Source of the DNA: a virus
IMG/VR virus record: IMGVR_UViG_3300032893_000274
Coordinates: 1 to 23,455 of that record
Strand: one strand, 5' to 3'
Length of the DNA stretch: 23,455 bases
A program made the position numbers and the translations under genes. The first letter of the stretch is position 1, and each line of letters opens with the position of its first letter. The notes beneath the pieces are model-generated. The model was given only the letters and a program-made list of their open reading frames with translations, did not search any database and had not been told where the DNA came from. Positions 14,184-21,992 of the stretch are shown here, piece by piece.

Positions 14184-15455
14184 TTGGCCCGCATCCTCTG
14201 GATCAGTGACGCCGGAAGCTACTCCGGGTTCGCCCACGTCACCCACCACATCGGCGAGCGACTTGTCCGCGACTACGGACACGAGATCCACGTCCTCGCC
14301 ACGAACTTTCGCGGGGACCCGTTCCCGTCGATCCTTGAGCCCAACCGCCAGACGTTCCTGAAGCTGTACCTGCCAACCCAGCTCTCGCCGACCGACATGT
14401 ACGGCGCGAGCCGTGTGCAGGAAATGCTCGGGATGCTGATCGAGGGGCGCGGACCGGACCTCGACGCCGTCGTCATGCTCAACGACCCGGACCTGATCCT
14501 CCAGCTCCTGTTCGAGAACCCGTACGACAAGGAGCGGATCCTCCTACAGGCCCGGCCGATCCTGAGCTATGTGCCCGTCGACGGGACGGACCTGCCCCAG
14601 ATGTGGACCGACGTGGTGCCGAAGGTGACCAACGTCGTGGCCATGTCGAAGTGGGGCCAGCAGTTCTTCGAGCCCAGCAAGCTGACGTTCCACGGCGTCG
14701 ACCCCGACCACTACTGGCCAGTGCGCGAGAAGCCGATCAGGCTCTCCAACGGGACGGTCTGCCGGACGAAGAAGGACTGCAAGAAGGCGTTCGGAATGAA
14801 CCCGGACAGCTTCGTGATCGGGCGCATCGACAGCAACAGCGGGCGCAAGGACTGGCCCGCCTTCATCAAGGCGGTCCTGCCGCTCATGGCGAGGCACAAG
14901 GACATCGAGGTCTTCGCCCACACCCAGACCGTCCAGAAGCAGCACGGCGTCGACATCCCGTCGATGCTCATGCGCTGGCCGGAGGTCGACTCGCGCCAGC
15001 GGTTCCACACGCCCGGCAACTACACCCGGTACGCGGGCTGGCCGGTCGAGGACATGAACGGCCTCATCAACGCCTTCGACGTCACCGTGACCACCTCCCG
15101 CGGCGAGGGCGCGGGGCTCTCGAACCTCCAGTCGATCGCCTGCTCTGTGCCGGTGGTCGCCCAGAACGTCAGCGCGATCCCCGAGTACGTGGGGCCGGGC
15201 GGCGTCCTCATCGAGCCGCTTGAGCGGCGCATCACCGTACCGGCAGGTCAGGACATGTGGCTCGCCGACATCGACGCCTTCAGCCGTGAGGTCGAGCACC
15301 TCTACGAGGCTCGCGGAGTGGTCCGCAAGCTGGGCGAGGCAGGCAGGGAGCACGCGCGCGGGTTCAGCTGGGACGTCGCCGCTGCGGAGTTCGACACCTA
15401 CATCACTGGACTGAGCCGGAGTGCAAGTCCAGTTCAGGAGGTAGCAGCTCAATGA
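14184..15455 (+). CDS. GT-B glycosyltransferase (GT4-like)
   Basis: 423 residues from TTG 14184, with GAGGG at 14173-14177. The two-Rossmann GT-B layout is visible: R-I-L-W-I-S-D-A-G-S-Y-S-G at 3-15 with the Gly-rich N-terminal loop, F-H-G-V-D (169-173) at the domain linker as in GT4 enzymes, I-G-R-I-D-S-N-S-G-R-K-D-W (212-224) as the start of the donor-binding domain (usual G-R-L-x-x-x-K-G), and T-T-S-R-G-E-G-A-G-L-S-N-L (303-315) with the Glu of the E-x7-E donor motif. It is cytoplasmic with no membrane segment. It sits at the end of the cargo region and is coupled (ATGA) to the prohead protease gene, placing a sugar transferase inside the head operon. Donor and acceptor are unknown. Confidence 0.87.
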   Translation: MARILWISDAGSYSGFAHVTHHIGERLVRDYGHEIHVLATNFRGDPFPSILEPNRQTFLKLYLPTQLSPTDMYGASRVQEMLGMLIEGRGPDLDAVVMLNDPDLILQLLFENPYDKERILLQARPILSYVPVDGTDLPQMWTDVVPKVTNVVAMSKWGQQFFEPSKLTFHGVDPDHYWPVREKPIRLSNGTVCRTKKDCKKAFGMNPDSFVIGRIDSNSGRKDWPAFIKAVLPLMARHKDIEVFAHTQTVQKQHGVDIPSMLMRWPEVDSRQRFHTPGNYTRYAGWPVEDMNGLINAFDVTVTTSRGEGAGLSNLQSIACSVPVVAQNVSAIPEYVGPGGVLIEPLERRITVPAGQDMWLADIDAFSREVEHLYEARGVVRKLGEAGREHARGFSWDVAAAEFDTYITGLSRSASPVQEVAAQ

Positions 15456-17392
15456 AGGACTTCGGTGAGGACGTCCTGACGACGGCCATCCGCTTCGAGA
15501 TGTTCACCCGGACGTGGAACGAGCAGACCCGGTCATGGGAAGGCTCGATGCTCAAGGCATTCGAGGCCGACAACCCGGACGGCACCAAGCGGATGATGCT
15601 GCACGGGGTCGCCAGCTCGACGATCAAGGACCTCCACGGCGACACCATGCTGGAGTCCGCGCTCGACGACATGGAGCGGGCGGCCAACTCCGGGCTGACG
15701 ATCTTCGGCAACCACAGCTACGTCGTGCCCGAGGACGACTACGGCCACGTCGAGAGCGCCCAGATCCGCAACTCCGGCAAGATCGACGAGGCCGGAGACC
15801 CGATCTACGACCTGATGTTCGACATCGAGGTCAACGACGAGAACGACCGGGCCATCAAGACGTGGCGGTCGATCCGCAAGAAGAGCAAGCTGGGCCTCTC
15901 GATCGGGGCCATGATCCCGCCGGGCGGGGCGGTCCGCGACAAGAAGTCCGGTGCATTGACGATCTCCCACGTGGAGCTGCTGGAGACCAGCATCGTCGGC
16001 ATCCCGGCGAACCCGCGCAGTTGGATCGAGAACGCGGTCCGCGCCTCGCTCGCCGTCCCGGTCTCCAAGTCATCCACGTCCGCCAGCCTTGGGACGCCCC
16101 AGCTCACGCTGGACACCGAGACCGGGCACTACGTCATCGAGGGGAGCATCGCCGACATCGCCGCTGGCGATGCTGTCTCGTTCGGCTTCGGCAAGACCGT
16201 CGCGCCCGACGTGACCGAGAGCCACAACGAGTTGCCCGACTCCGCGTTCGCCTGCATCAGCCCCGGCGGCCACAAGGACGCCGACGGCAAGACAACCCCC
16301 AGAAGCCTGCGGCACTACCCGCACCACACCTCTGGCGGAGCCGTGGACAAGAACCTCCTGCGCAACGCGCTGGCGAGGTACGAGGACCCCAAGTCACCCA
16401 AGTGCGGCAAGGCCCACCTCGACGCCCACGCCAAGGCGGAGGGGATCGGGGACGACAACAGCTCGGACAAGTCGGTGGACGACTTGGTTCTCGAAGCCGT
16501 CACCACCGACTTCGACGTCGACCACTTCGTGGCCTTGGCTGGCGGCGAGTTCAGCCACGACCACGACCACGCCCACACGCACGACCACGAGCACAGCCAC
16601 GACGACGGCGAGATGCGGCACTCCCACGAGCACAGCCACATCCATGCTCACGGTCACGATCACGGTGGGACGGACGACCACGACCACGACGAGGAGATGA
16701 ACCACCCCGACCACGACCACGACCACGAGGGGTCGGAGGGTGACCATCCCCACGACAACGACAACGACAACGACAACGACAGCGGCAACGAGCCCGACGG
16801 CGACGAGGACGACAAGTCCCAGCGTGGCCAGAAGGCGGCCGTGTGCCCCGACTGCGGGCACGGGAAGGGCGGCGGCGGCGGCTGCCAGAACCCCTTCCAC
16901 TCGAAGGATGCGGACCCGGACGTCACTGACGCCAAGGTCCGGATCATCGAGATCGACACCGGGGACGACTCCGGTGCCTCATCGCAGGGAGCTTCAGGGA
17001 GCGAGCCTGCGGACGAGGATGGGGACGTGATCGACGCCGCTGCGGCGGACCAGATCATCACCTCGTCCCGGGACATGGCGGCCACGCTGGATCCGGAGGT
17101 CACAAGCCAGTTCCAGCTCCTCATCGACCTCGCGAACGGCCTGAACCGCGAACTGGCCGCCTCGATCGAGCGCGAGAGGACCGCCTCTGCCGTGGCTGAG
17201 CAGGCCGAGCGGCAGCGTGACGAGATCGCCGTCCTGTGCGGGAAGCTCATGTCCAGCACGAACGAGATCCTCAACAAGCTCGCCGACCAACCGGTCGGCC
17301 GTCGCGCGGTGTTCCGGGAGGCGCAGGAGGAGTTCTCCGGCCTCGAAGGGATCTACTCGCGCGACTTCCTGACGATGCTTAGGAGCAAGTGA
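15452..17392 (+). CDS. Prohead protease with His-rich insert and scaffold-like C-terminus
   Basis: 646 residues, about three times a typical prohead protease. ATG 15452 has AGGAGG upstream. Residues 40-190 are an HK97/U35-type protease: L-H-G-V-A-S-S-T-I-K-D-x-H-G-D (50-64), likely catalytic His88 in F-G-N-H-S, likely Ser150 in L-G-L-S-I-G-A, and the closing strand H-V-E-L-L-E-T-S-I-V-G-I-P-A-N-P (173-188). Residues 260-335 (P-D-S-A-F-A... P-R-S-L-R-H-Y-P) are an accessory domain I associate with actinophage maturation proteases. Residues 369-434 are extremely His/Asp-rich, then a D-N repeat, then a Cys/His cluster (C465, C468, H470, C478, H483) that may bind zinc. Residues 540-646 are helical and scaffold-like. 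No separate scaffold gene exists, so protease and scaffold appear fused. Confidence 0.85.
   Translation: MKDFGEDVLTTAIRFEMFTRTWNEQTRSWEGSMLKAFEADNPDGTKRMMLHGVASSTIKDLHGDTMLESALDDMERAANSGLTIFGNHSYVVPEDDYGHVESAQIRNSGKIDEAGDPIYDLMFDIEVNDENDRAIKTWRSIRKKSKLGLSIGAMIPPGGAVRDKKSGALTISHVELLETSIVGIPANPRSWIENAVRASLAVPVSKSSTSASLGTPQLTLDTETGHYVIEGSIADIAAGDAVSFGFGKTVAPDVTESHNELPDSAFACISPGGHKDADGKTTPRSLRHYPHHTSGGAVDKNLLRNALARYEDPKSPKCGKAHLDAHAKAEGIGDDNSSDKSVDDLVLEAVTTDFDVDHFVALAGGEFSHDHDHAHTHDHEHSHDDGEMRHSHEHSHIHAHGHDHGGTDDHDHDEEMNHPDHDHDHEGSEGDHPHDNDNDNDNDSGNEPDGDEDDKSQRGQKAAVCPDCGHGKGGGGGCQNPFHSKDADPDVTDAKVRIIEIDTGDDSGASSQGASGSEPADEDGDVIDAAAADQIITSSRDMAATLDPEVTSQFQLLIDLANGLNRELAASIERERTASAVAEQAERQRDEIAVLCGKLMSSTNEILNKLADQPVGRRAVFREAQEEFSGLEGIYSRDFLTMLRSK
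16754..16780 (+). repeat. GACAAC hexanucleotide microsatellite
   Basis: Four and a half perfect copies of GACAAC encode an Asp-Asn run just after the His-rich segment of the prohead protease. Perfect short tandem copies in a coding region may change length by slippage in steps of two codons without breaking the frame. Confidence 0.8.
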
Positions 17393-17394
17393 CC

Positions 17395-18753
17395 ATGGGT
17401 GGACTCTCCCCGGAGATGCTCCAGCTGATGCGGCAGAACGCCGAGACGCTGGAGCAGATCCAGAAGACGCTGATCGCGCTCAATGACGAGCCGCGAGTCG
17501 GCGCCGCTGCCAGTCCTGCCGCTGTGCAGGGCGTGGGCAGCGGCCTTCAGCCTGCCGCGCCCTCGCGCCAGATGCTGACCAACAAGCAGATGTTCGACAT
17601 GCGGAAGACCCTTCGCGAGAAGAGCACCGCCGAACTCCTGATGCTGTTCAGCGAGCAGGCTCGCCAGAAGAACACCGGCATCCCGGTCGACGTCTGGCTC
17701 AGCCGGGGCGGCAGCTCTCTTCAGGACCGTTACGACGGCCTGAACGGTGAGGTCGACGACTTCACGCGCAAGGCGCTCGACACGGGCGGGGCGGCGGCCC
17801 TGATCCGGCAGGACCTCGAACCGGTCCTGTACGAGCTGTACATCCGCCAGTTCCCGGCCTTCGACCGGTTCCGCAAGGAGCCCGCCAACGGCCTCACCCA
17901 CACGTTCCAGCAGATCACGAACTACGGCGGGGCCGAGTTCATGGGCGAGCTGGGCACCGTGGTCGATGACAAGTCGACCTACCATCGCGAGACGACGAAC
18001 GTGGCGATCATCGCCACGCGGCGCGGCGTGTCGCTCAAGAGCCAGTACGCCATCACCGCAGGCGGCATGGCGTTCAACGCGGAGCAGCTGGAGCTTCAGG
18101 GCGGCCTCCGGGCCATGTCGCTGAAGATGCAGCAGACGCTGTTCGGCGGCAACGGGACCGACTCCGGCGGCACGGCCGCGAACGAGCTGGGCCTGTACGA
18201 CGCCAACGGCTTCACCGGCCTCCGCTCGATCCTCAACACCGCCCGCGCGAAGGACGTGGACCCGGCCACCCAGCCGGACACGACCGGCTACATCCGGCGC
18301 GCGGTTGACGCGGCGGCCACGGAGATCATGCAGGCGGGTGGCCCCGTCCCCTCGATCGCGTGGACGAACCCGTGGGACATGAACACCTTCAACGAGCAGC
18401 AGGACTCCAAGACGCGGATCGTGGTCCCCAATCAGGTCCAGATCGGCGTCGGCGTCACCGCTCGCGAGGTGAACACGGTGGCGGGCCCGGTGCCGTTCGG
18501 CATCGTGCCGGGCGACTCGATCAGCGCGTACACGGCGAGCGCGGGGACGTACACGGGCGCCAGCGTCCGCGACATCTACCTGCTCGACGAGGCCACCATC
18601 TCGATGCCGTACCTCGGCACCGACGGGCCGACCGTGCTGGACATCCCGATCGGGATCTCGGGCCAGCTGACCCACATGTTCATCATCTTCGGGATGTGGG
18701 GTCTCGCCGTGAAGGCGCCCCAGTTCTCGAACAAGGTGCGCGTGAAGCAGTAA
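17395..18753 (+). CDS. Major capsid protein (HK97 fold)
   Basis: 452 residues from ATG 17395; AGGAG at 17381-17385 gives good spacing to it, whereas GTG 17389 would be too close. It forms the icosahedral shell. Residues 1-35 are helical and may be part of a delta-domain-like arm; the segment to about 145 is mainly helical and charged and precedes the shell core. The core includes the E-loop/N-arm-like region (F-R-K-E-P-A-N-G near 160-170), a long spine helix region (Q-L-E-L-Q-G-G-L-R-A-M-S), A-domain strands and a final W-G-L-A-V-K-A-P-Q-F strand. The size, the position after the protease and before connectors, and the strong terminator hairpin behind it all agree. Cleavage of the N-terminal part by the upstream protease is expected from family behaviour; the site is not visible. 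Confidence 0.87.
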   Translation: MGGLSPEMLQLMRQNAETLEQIQKTLIALNDEPRVGAAASPAAVQGVGSGLQPAAPSRQMLTNKQMFDMRKTLREKSTAELLMLFSEQARQKNTGIPVDVWLSRGGSSLQDRYDGLNGEVDDFTRKALDTGGAAALIRQDLEPVLYELYIRQFPAFDRFRKEPANGLTHTFQQITNYGGAEFMGELGTVVDDKSTYHRETTNVAIIATRRGVSLKSQYAITAGGMAFNAEQLELQGGLRAMSLKMQQTLFGGNGTDSGGTAANELGLYDANGFTGLRSILNTARAKDVDPATQPDTTGYIRRAVDAAATEIMQAGGPVPSIAWTNPWDMNTFNEQQDSKTRIVVPNQVQIGVGVTAREVNTVAGPVPFGIVPGDSISAYTASAGTYTGASVRDIYLLDEATISMPYLGTDGPTVLDIPIGISGQLTHMFIIFGMWGLAVKAPQFSNKVRVKQ

Positions 18754-18763
18754 GGCCCCAGAC

Positions 18764-18794
18764 GGCGGGGGAGCGCCCTCCTCGCTCCCCCGCC
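18764..18794 (+). terminator. Perfect 12-bp stem-loop after the capsid gene
   Basis: GGCGGGGGAGCG (18764-18775) and CGCTCCCCCGCC (18783-18794) are exact reverse complements around a seven-base loop. No T-run follows. A strong hairpin right after the most highly expressed gene is typical of phages and either stabilises the capsid mRNA or lowers downstream transcription. Confidence 0.75.
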
Positions 18795-18815
18795 CGACCA
18801 ACCGGAGCAGTGACC

Positions 18816-19733
18816 ATGCCGATGTACGTCACGCCAGAGAAGTACCGGACTATGGGCTTCGGCATGGACATCGACGACCTCGACGACATCGAGCTGGCGA
18901 CCACGCTCAGCCGGGCTTCGGCGATCTCCGAGACCTACTGCGCCGTCCCGCGCTACCCGAGGCAGTACTCGTTCCTCGGCGGCGAGATCACCCCCGAGTT
19001 CCCCGAGCAGCACCCGTGGCGCCTGCCCGAGAACGACTTTGACGCCGGGAGCCGTCGCGTCTACCCGTACAGCTGGCCGATCAAGGAGGTCACGGACTTC
19101 AAGGTCAAGGTGACCAACACCCAGTACGTCTCCATCGCCCCGGCCGAGCTGTTCGTCAACAACAACGAGCGGTACGTCGAGGTCATCAGCCTCCAGTTCA
19201 CGGGGGTCGGCCTGTTCGGGGCCATCATGCCGTCGATCGGCCTGATGCGGCCGGTGGCGCAGATCTGCTACACGTACGGCTTCCAGTTCGAGATGGTCGA
19301 CGAGATCGCCTTCCCGACAGACGCCCGGACCTATCGCGGCCAGAACCAGTACTGGCTCGATGACGGGCCGACGGTGAAGGTCGACGGGATCGTGCAGGAC
19401 ACCGGGTTCACGATCGACCTGATCGAGGGGTCGGTCCAGTTCGACCACAACCTACCGGCAGGCAGCCGGGTCCAGCTCTCGTACCGGTACACGCTGCCCA
19501 CCGAGGTGCGCGACGCCGTCGGCGAGGTCTGCTCCTACCTGCTCGGACGCAGGGAGAGCCGCCGACGCGGCATGGCGGACGTCAACGCCGTGAAGATCAG
19601 CGAGCTGTCGATCACCAAGCGGGCGGCCCGGTCGAGCGGGCCCTCCGACTCGACGATCGCGGCCCAGCTCGCCGCCCTCGTCCCCGAAGCCGCCATCCTC
19701 CTCGACAGCCTCAAGAACGCGACCATCCGTTGA
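18816..19733 (+). CDS. Head-tail connector (adaptor) protein
   Basis: 305 residues from ATG 18816, with GGAG at 18804-18807; GTG 18810 and ATG 18822 are in-frame alternatives. This is the gp6/gp15-like adaptor ring slot, which joins the portal to the head-closure protein. The N-terminal helix with D-L-D-D-I-E-L-A-T-T-L-S-R-A-S (about 19-33) and the helical C-terminal part (E-V-R-D-A-V-G-E-V-C-S-Y-L-L-G-R) are as expected. Between them lies a beta-rich insertion (about 60-225), so it is longer than the usual 100-200-residue adaptors. Its stop overlaps the TTG of the next gene. Confidence 0.7.
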   Translation: MPMYVTPEKYRTMGFGMDIDDLDDIELATTLSRASAISETYCAVPRYPRQYSFLGGEITPEFPEQHPWRLPENDFDAGSRRVYPYSWPIKEVTDFKVKVTNTQYVSIAPAELFVNNNERYVEVISLQFTGVGLFGAIMPSIGLMRPVAQICYTYGFQFEMVDEIAFPTDARTYRGQNQYWLDDGPTVKVDGIVQDTGFTIDLIEGSVQFDHNLPAGSRVQLSYRYTLPTEVRDAVGEVCSYLLGRRESRRRGMADVNAVKISELSITKRAARSSGPSDSTIAAQLAALVPEAAILLDSLKNATIR

Positions 19734-20113
19734 GCGCGCCGTTCTTCTCCAGCAGGCAGGTTCGGCACCTCCAGAAGGTCGTCCTGCACGCCCTGACGAC
19801 GCAGGTGGAGATCCTGCGCCGGGTCGTGGCGGACGATGCAGACCCGTACGGGTCGGACGTGTCATACGACGACATGACGCCGGTCGGCGGGTGCCTCGGC
19901 TGGCTGCACTCGACGCCGACCCCGATGCAGCAGGTCGACAACGGGATGCTGGTCACGTTCAACACGTACCGGCTGTACGTCCCGGTCGGCACGGACATCC
20001 TCCCGGGTGACCGGGTCGTGATCGACGGCGGGGCGCAGTACAACGTGTCGGACACGACCAACGACGAGACGTGGCCCGCCCTGCTGGCCTGCTCGCTGCG
20101 GCTCAAGGAGTAG
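19730..20113 (+). CDS. Head closure (stopper) protein
   Basis: 127 residues from TTG 19730 in a TTGA overlap; no strong ribosome site, so it probably depends on translational coupling. The pattern fits the SPP1 gp16/HK97-type stopper: a short N-terminal helix with V-E-I-L-R-R-V, then a small beta barrel with Y-V-P-V-G-T-D-I-L-P-G-D-R-V-V-I-D-G near residues 83-100, the hallmark 'D-x-I-x-x-G-D-x-V' of this group. It seals the head after packaging and gives the tail a docking surface. Confidence 0.75.
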   Translation: MSAPFFSSRQVRHLQKVVLHALTTQVEILRRVVADDADPYGSDVSYDDMTPVGGCLGWLHSTPTPMQQVDNGMLVTFNTYRLYVPVGTDILPGDRVVIDGGAQYNVSDTTNDETWPALLACSLRLKE

Positions 20114-20116
20114 GCC

Positions 20117-21010
20117 GTGGCAGATGCCGTCAGCGCGGACTACATCACTCAGTACCTGCTCGACGCCGCCGGTCGCGGGCTCATGCACGCGGCCGAGCAC
20201 GTGGCCGCCCTCGCCCGGACCAAGGCGCCCGTGCGGAGGATCTTCGCCGTCGGCCGGGGCGAGGGCCGCAGGTCCCACTCTGTCGACGTGGTCCTGCCGT
20301 CGAAGTTCAACAAGCGGCAGGGCCCGGTCACCATCAGCATCGCCGAGTCGACGGGCGGCGGATCGCCGTGGAAGGTGCGTGCCGGTCGGGAGATCGTGTC
20401 GGGCGACTACGGGATCGGCGTCGCCTCGTCGAAGATGATCCGGGGCAGGGTCAACAGCCTCGCGCCCGTCGTGAACTCGCCGATCGGCCTCATCGGCGGC
20501 GAGGCCCTCCGGGCGTGGAGCGGGAAGCCCGGCTCCGGGTTCCTGTCGGTGACGAAGATCCGCAAGCCGACGGGCGGCAGCTTCGCCCTGTCGAGCCTGC
20601 TCACGAGCCGCGGCCGATACGAGGTCTCGTCCGGCCGGGCAGTCCACGAGGGGCTCGTCGGCGGGAAGCTCCGGGCGAGCATCCACGCCTCGGGTCCGAT
20701 CGAGGAGGGGTACAGGATCAGCGCCCTCGTCAGCGCAGAGGCGCACGACAAGGGCCGGACCCACAACTACGCGAGGGATCAGGAGTTCGGGTCCCGGCAC
20801 AACCGGAAGCACCCGTTCCTCCGTCCCGCCCTGCTGGAGTCGAAGGACTACCTGTTCAAGGCGCTGAAGCGCGAGATGGAGAGCGGCCAACGGCCGAGGA
20901 ACGACTCGCACGGAGAAAGCGTCCCGGTCCTCCTGCACCTCAACGTCCGAGTCAGGGGCGTCGAGGCCGTCAACGCAGAGATCGACCGGATGCTTGAGGG
21001 GCTCGGGTGA
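20117..21010 (+). CDS. HK97 gp10-like neck/tail completion protein
   Basis: 297 residues from GTG 20117, with AAGGAG at 20105-20110. The start has the usual helix plus A-P-V-R-R segment (about 36-40), and near 215-240 it has the family's hallmark Y-A-R-D-Q-E-F-G-S followed by H-P-F-L-R-P-A-L. Relatives are about 110-190 residues, so the middle (about 70-200, Gly/Ser-rich) is an expansion. The protein should sit at the neck and help join head and tail. Confidence 0.75.
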   Translation: MADAVSADYITQYLLDAAGRGLMHAAEHVAALARTKAPVRRIFAVGRGEGRRSHSVDVVLPSKFNKRQGPVTISIAESTGGGSPWKVRAGREIVSGDYGIGVASSKMIRGRVNSLAPVVNSPIGLIGGEALRAWSGKPGSGFLSVTKIRKPTGGSFALSSLLTSRGRYEVSSGRAVHEGLVGGKLRASIHASGPIEEGYRISALVSAEAHDKGRTHNYARDQEFGSRHNRKHPFLRPALLESKDYLFKALKREMESGQRPRNDSHGESVPVLLHLNVRVRGVEAVNAEIDRMLEGLG

Positions 21011-21014
21011 CGGC

Positions 21015-21440
21015 ATGGTGACCATGACGACGTCTGCGCCCATCAAGCGGGCCATCGTGCGGAACGCACGGGCCAATGCGCCCCTCAAGGCCGCCCTCGT
21101 CGGCGGGATCCACGAGGGGTTCGCTCCCGCCAAGACGGCCTATCCGTTCATGGTCTACGACATCGTGGCCGCCCCGTACGCCAATCTCTGGGGCAGCCGC
21201 GTGATCGTGACCTTGGTGGATCTGGTCGTCTTCGCGGAGAAAGGGGTCGACGCCAGCAACGTCGACCAGCTCGTCCTCAACGCGTTCGATGGAGCGCAAC
21301 TCACCGTGGACGGGCAGACAACCCTCATCTGTCGTCGAGTGGCGGACATCCCCGGCGGACCCGACACCGACTCAGAGGGGAAGCGGATCTACCAGATCGG
21401 CGGCTCGTACGAGATCTGGACAGACCAGCCTTCTGAGTAG
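21015..21440 (+). CDS. Tail terminator protein
   Basis: 141 residues from ATG 21015; ATG 21024 and TTG 20994 are other possible starts. The fold pattern resembles the DUF3168/gpU-like group that caps the tail tube: A-L-K-A-A-L type N-terminal helix, P-F-M-V-Y-D-I strand, a helix with D-A-S-N-V-D-Q-L-V-L-N-A-F (about 79-91), then I-C-R-R-V and a final Y-E-I-W-T strand. Position between the gp10-like protein and the tail tube is the standard place for this gene. Confidence 0.75.
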   Translation: MVTMTTSAPIKRAIVRNARANAPLKAALVGGIHEGFAPAKTAYPFMVYDIVAAPYANLWGSRVIVTLVDLVVFAEKGVDASNVDQLVLNAFDGAQLTVDGQTTLICRRVADIPGGPDTDSEGKRIYQIGGSYEIWTDQPSE

Positions 21441-21458
21441 AAAGGGAACAGCGCGGAG

Positions 21459-21905
21459 ATGGCAGCCAACTCTGGCCTCAAGCTCCACGGCAAGAACGGT
21501 GCGATCTACCTCAACGGGGGCAAGATCGGCACCGGCTTCCCGCAGACGAACAAGGTCGCGAACAAGGTCGAGTGGACACTCAACCTGAACCGCGACTACG
21601 TCGACGCCACGGTCTTCGGCGACACCAACAAGACCTACCTCGTCGGCCTCAAGGACATTCAGGGCACGTTCAACGGGATCCTCGACGTGTCCGGCGACCT
21701 TCTGGTCAACGCGACCAACTCGGACACCGTGTACATCTACCTGTACGCGGATGACCGGGACTCCCATGAGATCCTCGTGGCCTACGGCCCGGGCCTCATG
21801 GACGCCTCCATCACGGCCAGCAACACGGATGCGATCCGCGTCACGAGCAACTTCCGGGCCTCGGGCGCATGGACCGTCTTCACGGCGGGCTCGCTGGAGT
21901 CGTAA
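21459..21905 (+). CDS. Major tail (tube) protein
   Basis: 148 residues from ATG 21459, with an AAAGGGA stretch upstream. The all-beta sequence has G-A-I-Y-L-N-G, a V-E-W-T-L-N-L-N-R-D-Y-V-D-A-T strand pair (about 37-51), a L-K-D-I-Q-G-T-F-N-G turn and a final F-R-A-S-G-A-W strand, as in siphoviral tube subunits. It polymerises around the tape measure to form the tail tube. A strong terminator follows, as expected for an abundant structural protein. Confidence 0.83.
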   Translation: MAANSGLKLHGKNGAIYLNGGKIGTGFPQTNKVANKVEWTLNLNRDYVDATVFGDTNKTYLVGLKDIQGTFNGILDVSGDLLVNATNSDTVYIYLYADDRDSHEILVAYGPGLMDASITASNTDAIRVTSNFRASGAWTVFTAGSLES

Positions 21906-21915
21906 GGCGACCATA

Positions 21916-21969
21916 GGGTGGCCCGGGCGCGATGATCCCTCCCGCCCGGGCCGCCACCCCTTCTTCACT
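21916..21969 (+). terminator. Terminator after the tail tube gene
   Basis: GGGTGGCCCGGGCG (21916-21929) pairs with a 3' arm at 21943-21959 (CGCCCGG and GCCACCC with a three-base GCC bulge) around a 13-base loop. The run CTTCTTCACTC follows, giving some T-richness. This is the second-best intrinsic terminator in the window. Confidence 0.7.
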
Positions 21970-21992
21970 CCGTTCCGCGGAGGAGAGCGCAG

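Noticed and set aside
8-16366. 21 of 24 bases shared between 8-31 and 16343-16366 (a K-N-L-L-R-N coding stretch)
   Set aside because: Short, and both copies code the same common peptide with preferred codons, so chance or codon bias is enough. No wider similarity is visible.
17353-18801. 482-codon minus-strand frame opposite the capsid gene
   Set aside because: Its extent mirrors the capsid gene, its composition is typical of an antisense frame in G+C-rich DNA, and it crosses the perfect terminator hairpin.
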